A DNA stretch of 64,000 bases from Elysia chlorotica (Eukaryota > Mollusca > Gastropoda > Plakobranchidae), in assembly GCA_003991915.1 (NCBI GenBank), contig RQTK01000674.1:2190-66189 (forward strand), given 5' to 3'. The notes under the pieces were generated by a model. The model ran no database searches, was not told where the DNA came from, and saw nothing but the letters and a program-made list of their open reading frames with translations. This document shows positions 60,674-64,000 of this stretch, piece by piece. The position numbers and the translations under genes are program-made. How positions within the stretch are numbered: the first letter of the stretch is position 1; every line of letters begins with the position of its first letter.

Positions 60674-63600
60674 ATGGCTAACCATCCAACCAAGAAAGTT
60701 AAAACCGATGGTGAGAGTGCTCAAACGATGCAGTCACTCTTGGCAAAGGCCATCCAACCCGAATATCAGTGGAGTGATAAAGTAAGCATCTAATCTAGAT
60801 CTAGATCTCTAGATTCTTGACATAGGATAGTAATTTTGGTACATCATACCCACTGCTTTTCAGGTTTGTTAACATGACACCTAGATCTATACTCAATGCT
60901 GGAAGCAAGATTTATAACTTGATCCATAATCATACTGTAGTCAATGGGCCTACATACTTTAGAAAGCCAAGGGTGATAAATCTAGATCTAGGTCTAATGC
61001 AAAATATTTAGATCTAGGCTTAATATAATAATAGCCTACTCTTTATTAGTTTCTGTCCAAATTGTGCTATAAATAGTGTTTCTGTGTAGATACAATGATA
61101 CATTAGCCTATTATATAGAGACTACAGCATCCCAAGGCAACAAGAACCTAGTTAATGATCCAGTGCGGCACCAAACTAGGCAACTGAAAACAACTTTGTC
61201 TATAGTGCTCAACAGAGACCCAGCACTGATGGTGAACACAACTAAAGACTTAAAAAGAACACTGAACTTGCCCAGAACAGGGAAGGGTGGACAGTTGGAC
61301 TCATATCACAGATAGAGAAAGCTATGTATGTAGCCTAACTTTAGGCTAATAGATCTAGAACCAGATTTCTGAATCGCGATTAAGATTCTAGTCTGAAGTA
61401 GATCTATATTACTTACATTATGTGAAAGAACACTGAGTCGAACAGCGCATGATTCGAATGGTAGTACTTTAGTAGACATTATCAACTACATCAAGTATGA
61501 TCTAACGCAGCTAAACAACAATTTGTATAAGAATCATAATGCTGGAAAGGCGGCGGGGGCAGAGGACTAGATGTGAAGATTGAGAGATTGTTGTTACTGT
61601 AAAAAAAACCGATAAACTAGATCTAAATGAAAAGATTTTGTTCGTAATTTAAGTACACACCAGCACCTGATTTTCAAAAAAATAGTAAATGACGTCGAGG
61701 GTCGAGGACTAGGTGTTAAATTAAGATGGAAAATGCACATTAGGGCATAGATAACGAGAAAAGCCTATAGGATGGTCAACACCAAGTAAGATCAAAGCCA
61801 ATCAAAAAGCATTAACTTTGGAATGACTGCGATGGTCGAAGACTAGACTAGGTGTGAAGATAGAGAGATGGGTACTTTTACTCGGACATAATCAATGATA
61901 AAGAAAACGAGTTGGGATCGATTGATATCATTGACCTTATCGACTAACCCAATCTCGATAGTACATTGACATGTGTGAAAGACATAGAAATGTCGTGTAT
62001 CGGTATAATAACTTAATTGTTCCTACATTTTCTTCTGCGCTTAAAACTTTTTATATTCTTCCCTAGTGCATGATTGACAGGAAAATCGTACATGTACAAC
62101 AAAAATGCTTCGTACGAAAAACATTAGGTTTGTTCGGGGAGGAAGCTCTGCTAATGCATTGCCCATTACAATACAGCATGTATTTAACAAACACACTAAA
62201 AGGTGTCTCCTCAAATGTGAAAAAGAAAAAAGAAGGAACTAAGGTTGCCGTCAAATATGCCAGGATAAAATGGTATCCGAAACCAAATGCGGCTGTCGAC
62301 TGCCTGACTTTTTTGTCTCTTTTAACGGCTACACATACGGATCCGACTTAAATTTTTTTTGGGGGAAAAAATCATTGTTGGAAAGTCCAACTTTTTCCCT
62401 TAGGCCGGATATCGGGTTGGAAGACATATCGAAAATCAGGTTGGAATAGTTGAAAAATGCACAGATCTATGTGATACATAGTAATTAATAGACATCAAGA
62501 TAATTTTGTACAACTTACAACTAACAATGCATCTCAAGACAGACAAAGTTTATAAGAAATTTATAGACATTATAAATATCATTTTTTAATCCTTTTTATT
62601 TTATTGTTTCAGGATGAATTTCTGGATGTTGTATATTGGATGCGTCAAATCATGGGTCTTGTTCTCGGGCTTGTATGGGGATTCATTCCAATGAGAGGTT
62701 TTATAGGGTTAGCATTGTAAGTAACAATTTATAATTTTTTATTTATTTTTTGTTGCAGGCTAAAATCTATCAGACGTTTTAAAAAAAAATATACTCAGGT
62801 TGAACAAAGGTGATTACAATAGTCCCCATTTTTAACGACATCTCGAATAACGAGAACTGTTGGAATTAAGGAGAGCTTTATAAATCCCCATTTTTCTCTC
62901 TATTTGCGCCCTATAAATTATTTTGGAAATAACGAAGTACCAGAGCCTAACTCAGATAACCCTGCTAAGAATGAGAAGTTTTAGAAAATATCTGCTTTGA
63001 AAAGGAAATTGAGAAAGGTGCCAAATAGTAAAAATTTCATTCTGGCACCTCAAACCTGCACACATGTTCCAGTCCAGTCACTCTACCTACAAATTCCCTT
63101 TGCTGTCGCTGGCAAAAGTGACATTGGTGATAACCACACCTTCCCCTACAGGCACCTAACTCTTGCTCTATTATCAAAGTAAACAAAGCTGCATAGTGCA
63201 CTGCTAGGCGGTGGAACAGCCAAGCCCATCACTAGTACTGTTTTATAATCGCTAATTTGCTATAGATCTGGGTGTATACAGTTGAATATAATACATCTAC
63301 TGTAAATAATGTCCCCTTGCATCACCCTGTCAATGTCAAGAAACTCATAGATAAATTTAAATTTAAGTAGTACATATGAAACTTGCCATTCTGATAAAAA
63401 GTAAAAAATCTGGAGAGAAAAAAAAGAGATAAAATGATATGATTTGTGCACATTTTTTCTCTTTCAATAAAATTTTCTTCGAGTCTTATTTTGGGAATAA
63501 CGAGAATTATGATGAAAAACTAGAAGTCTCGTTATTACCATGTTATACTGTATCTGTTCTTGAATTTTAATGCAATACTCTTTTAGGTTTAGAAATATTC

Positions 63601-64000
63601 TTTTGTTATCATTAAGGTTATTGATGAGACCTAATACAAAGAATGAGATGGGCTGCTGTTGTAATAAGTGTTTAACTTTTTATTGAATGAACTTGTAACA
63701 TCCTAAGATAAAAATAACATTTCAAAAATTAGATTTTCATAATATATGTAAGAAACTAGAAAGAAAAATGGCATCAGGTCCAAGAACTCGAAAAAAAAAT
63801 TTTCAATAATTTCAAGAAATGTTGTGGGTCTACTCTTTTTTCAGTTTCCACCCTTTTGCTTTTCTAAAAAAAAAGGGACAAACTTTGCAACTAGTCAAGT
63901 CATGGTTTTAAAAATGATTACATATATAATCTCATATATATTTCTTCATAGGTTCTTCGTTGTGAATGTTGCCATAGTGTACCTTTACTACAGCAGCTTC
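60674..64000 (+). CDS. RAB5IF: RAB5IF (OPTI/RCAF1), partial, first three coding exons
   Basis: Exons 60,674-60,781 (36 codons from ATG), 62,613-62,716 and 63,952-64,000 (cut by the window end) join in phase with GT-AG signals. After a variable N-terminus (MANHPTKKVK...), residues 33 on read WSDKDEFLDVVYWMRQIM, then GLVLGLVWGFIPMRGFIG and NVAIVYLYYSSF. These match the human RAB5-interacting factor C20orf24 (WEDKDEFLDVIYWFRQII, then GFLGI and LYLYFSNY). Two membrane segments are visible and a third is expected beyond the window; human is about 130-140 aa. The family protein is OPTI of the GEL complex with TMCO1, which helps insert multi-pass proteins at the ER translocon, and has also been described as a respirasome assembly factor. 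An acceptor-like 'ctttcag' just before the ATG suggests a 5' UTR intron. Confidence 0.93.
60782..62612 (+). other. RAB5IF intron 1, with TCTAGATC clusters and two odd open frames
   Basis: Contains repeated AGATCTAGA-type motifs (near 60,793, 60,976, 61,008, 61,350, 61,615). Open frames at 61,076-61,315 and 62,070-62,351 have somewhat coding-like composition and are in the gene's orientation, but have no recognised homology or consistent splice pairing with the RAB5IF exons. Confidence 0.5.
62717..63951 (+). other. RAB5IF intron 2
   Basis: AT-rich intron between the second and third coding exons; no embedded element recognised. Confidence 0.7.

Overview
The window is AT-rich, intron-rich animal DNA. 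The spliced genes most resemble bilaterian proteins, and the repeat landscape (CT/GA microsatellites, tRNA-derived SINEs, short inverted-repeat elements, LINE tails ending in TTATC repeats) suggests a lophotrochozoan, most likely a gastropod mollusc. That placement is inference. There is no operon, CRISPR array, phage or plasmid, and one assembly gap at 12,871-12,958.

Four genes can be supported. (1) A small single-exon gene on the minus strand at 4,728-5,000 encodes a 90-residue, eight-cysteine, signal-peptide-bearing protein that I do not recognise. (2) A plus-strand C-type lectin spans 24,468-32,264. Five exons join in phase, but the exon for the C-terminal end of the lectin domain was not found. 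(3) A complete minus-strand SEH1 nucleoporin gene (nine coding exons, 355 aa) spans 49,715-56,008. A tenth, alternative last exon is likely at 43,244-43,337. (4) The first three coding exons of RAB5IF (OPTI/RCAF1) lie on the plus strand at 60,674-64,000, and the gene runs off the window. SEH1 and RAB5IF are head to head, with about 4.7 kb between their start codons.

Layout: 1-2.6 kb is an old tandem duplication with (ACT)n and (CT)n tracts. 3.9-4.5 kb is a smaller duplication just 3' of the Cys-rich gene. 6-11 kb holds LINE and SINE remnants. 11.6-20.7 kb is a tandem-repeat province: a four-copy cassette, two different minisatellites with units near 130 bp, a kilobase-scale duplication and a solo LTR flanked by a 5-bp target duplication. 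21-26 kb has further purine/pyrimidine tracts, a SINE, a tRNA-like stretch and two copies of a palindromic MITE of about 107 bp around the lectin's first exon. 32.3-43.2 kb appears gene-free and has two piggyBac-like inverted-repeat elements. The SEH1 introns carry a SINE, three young tandem duplications, a 600-bp polypurine block and an inverted pair of a dispersed repeat. A decayed LINE reverse-transcriptase fragment lies between SEH1 and RAB5IF.

The genes are not functionally linked: SEH1 serves the nuclear pore and the GATOR2 complex, RAB5IF is an ER/mitochondrial membrane-protein assembly factor, and the other two are secreted. I see no convincing new molecular system. The most original material is the palindromic MITE pair, the two hidden minisatellites, the orphan Cys-rich gene and the alternative SEH1 C-terminus. 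All exon boundaries were read by eye from splice signals, phase and similarity recalled from known proteins, without alignment software.
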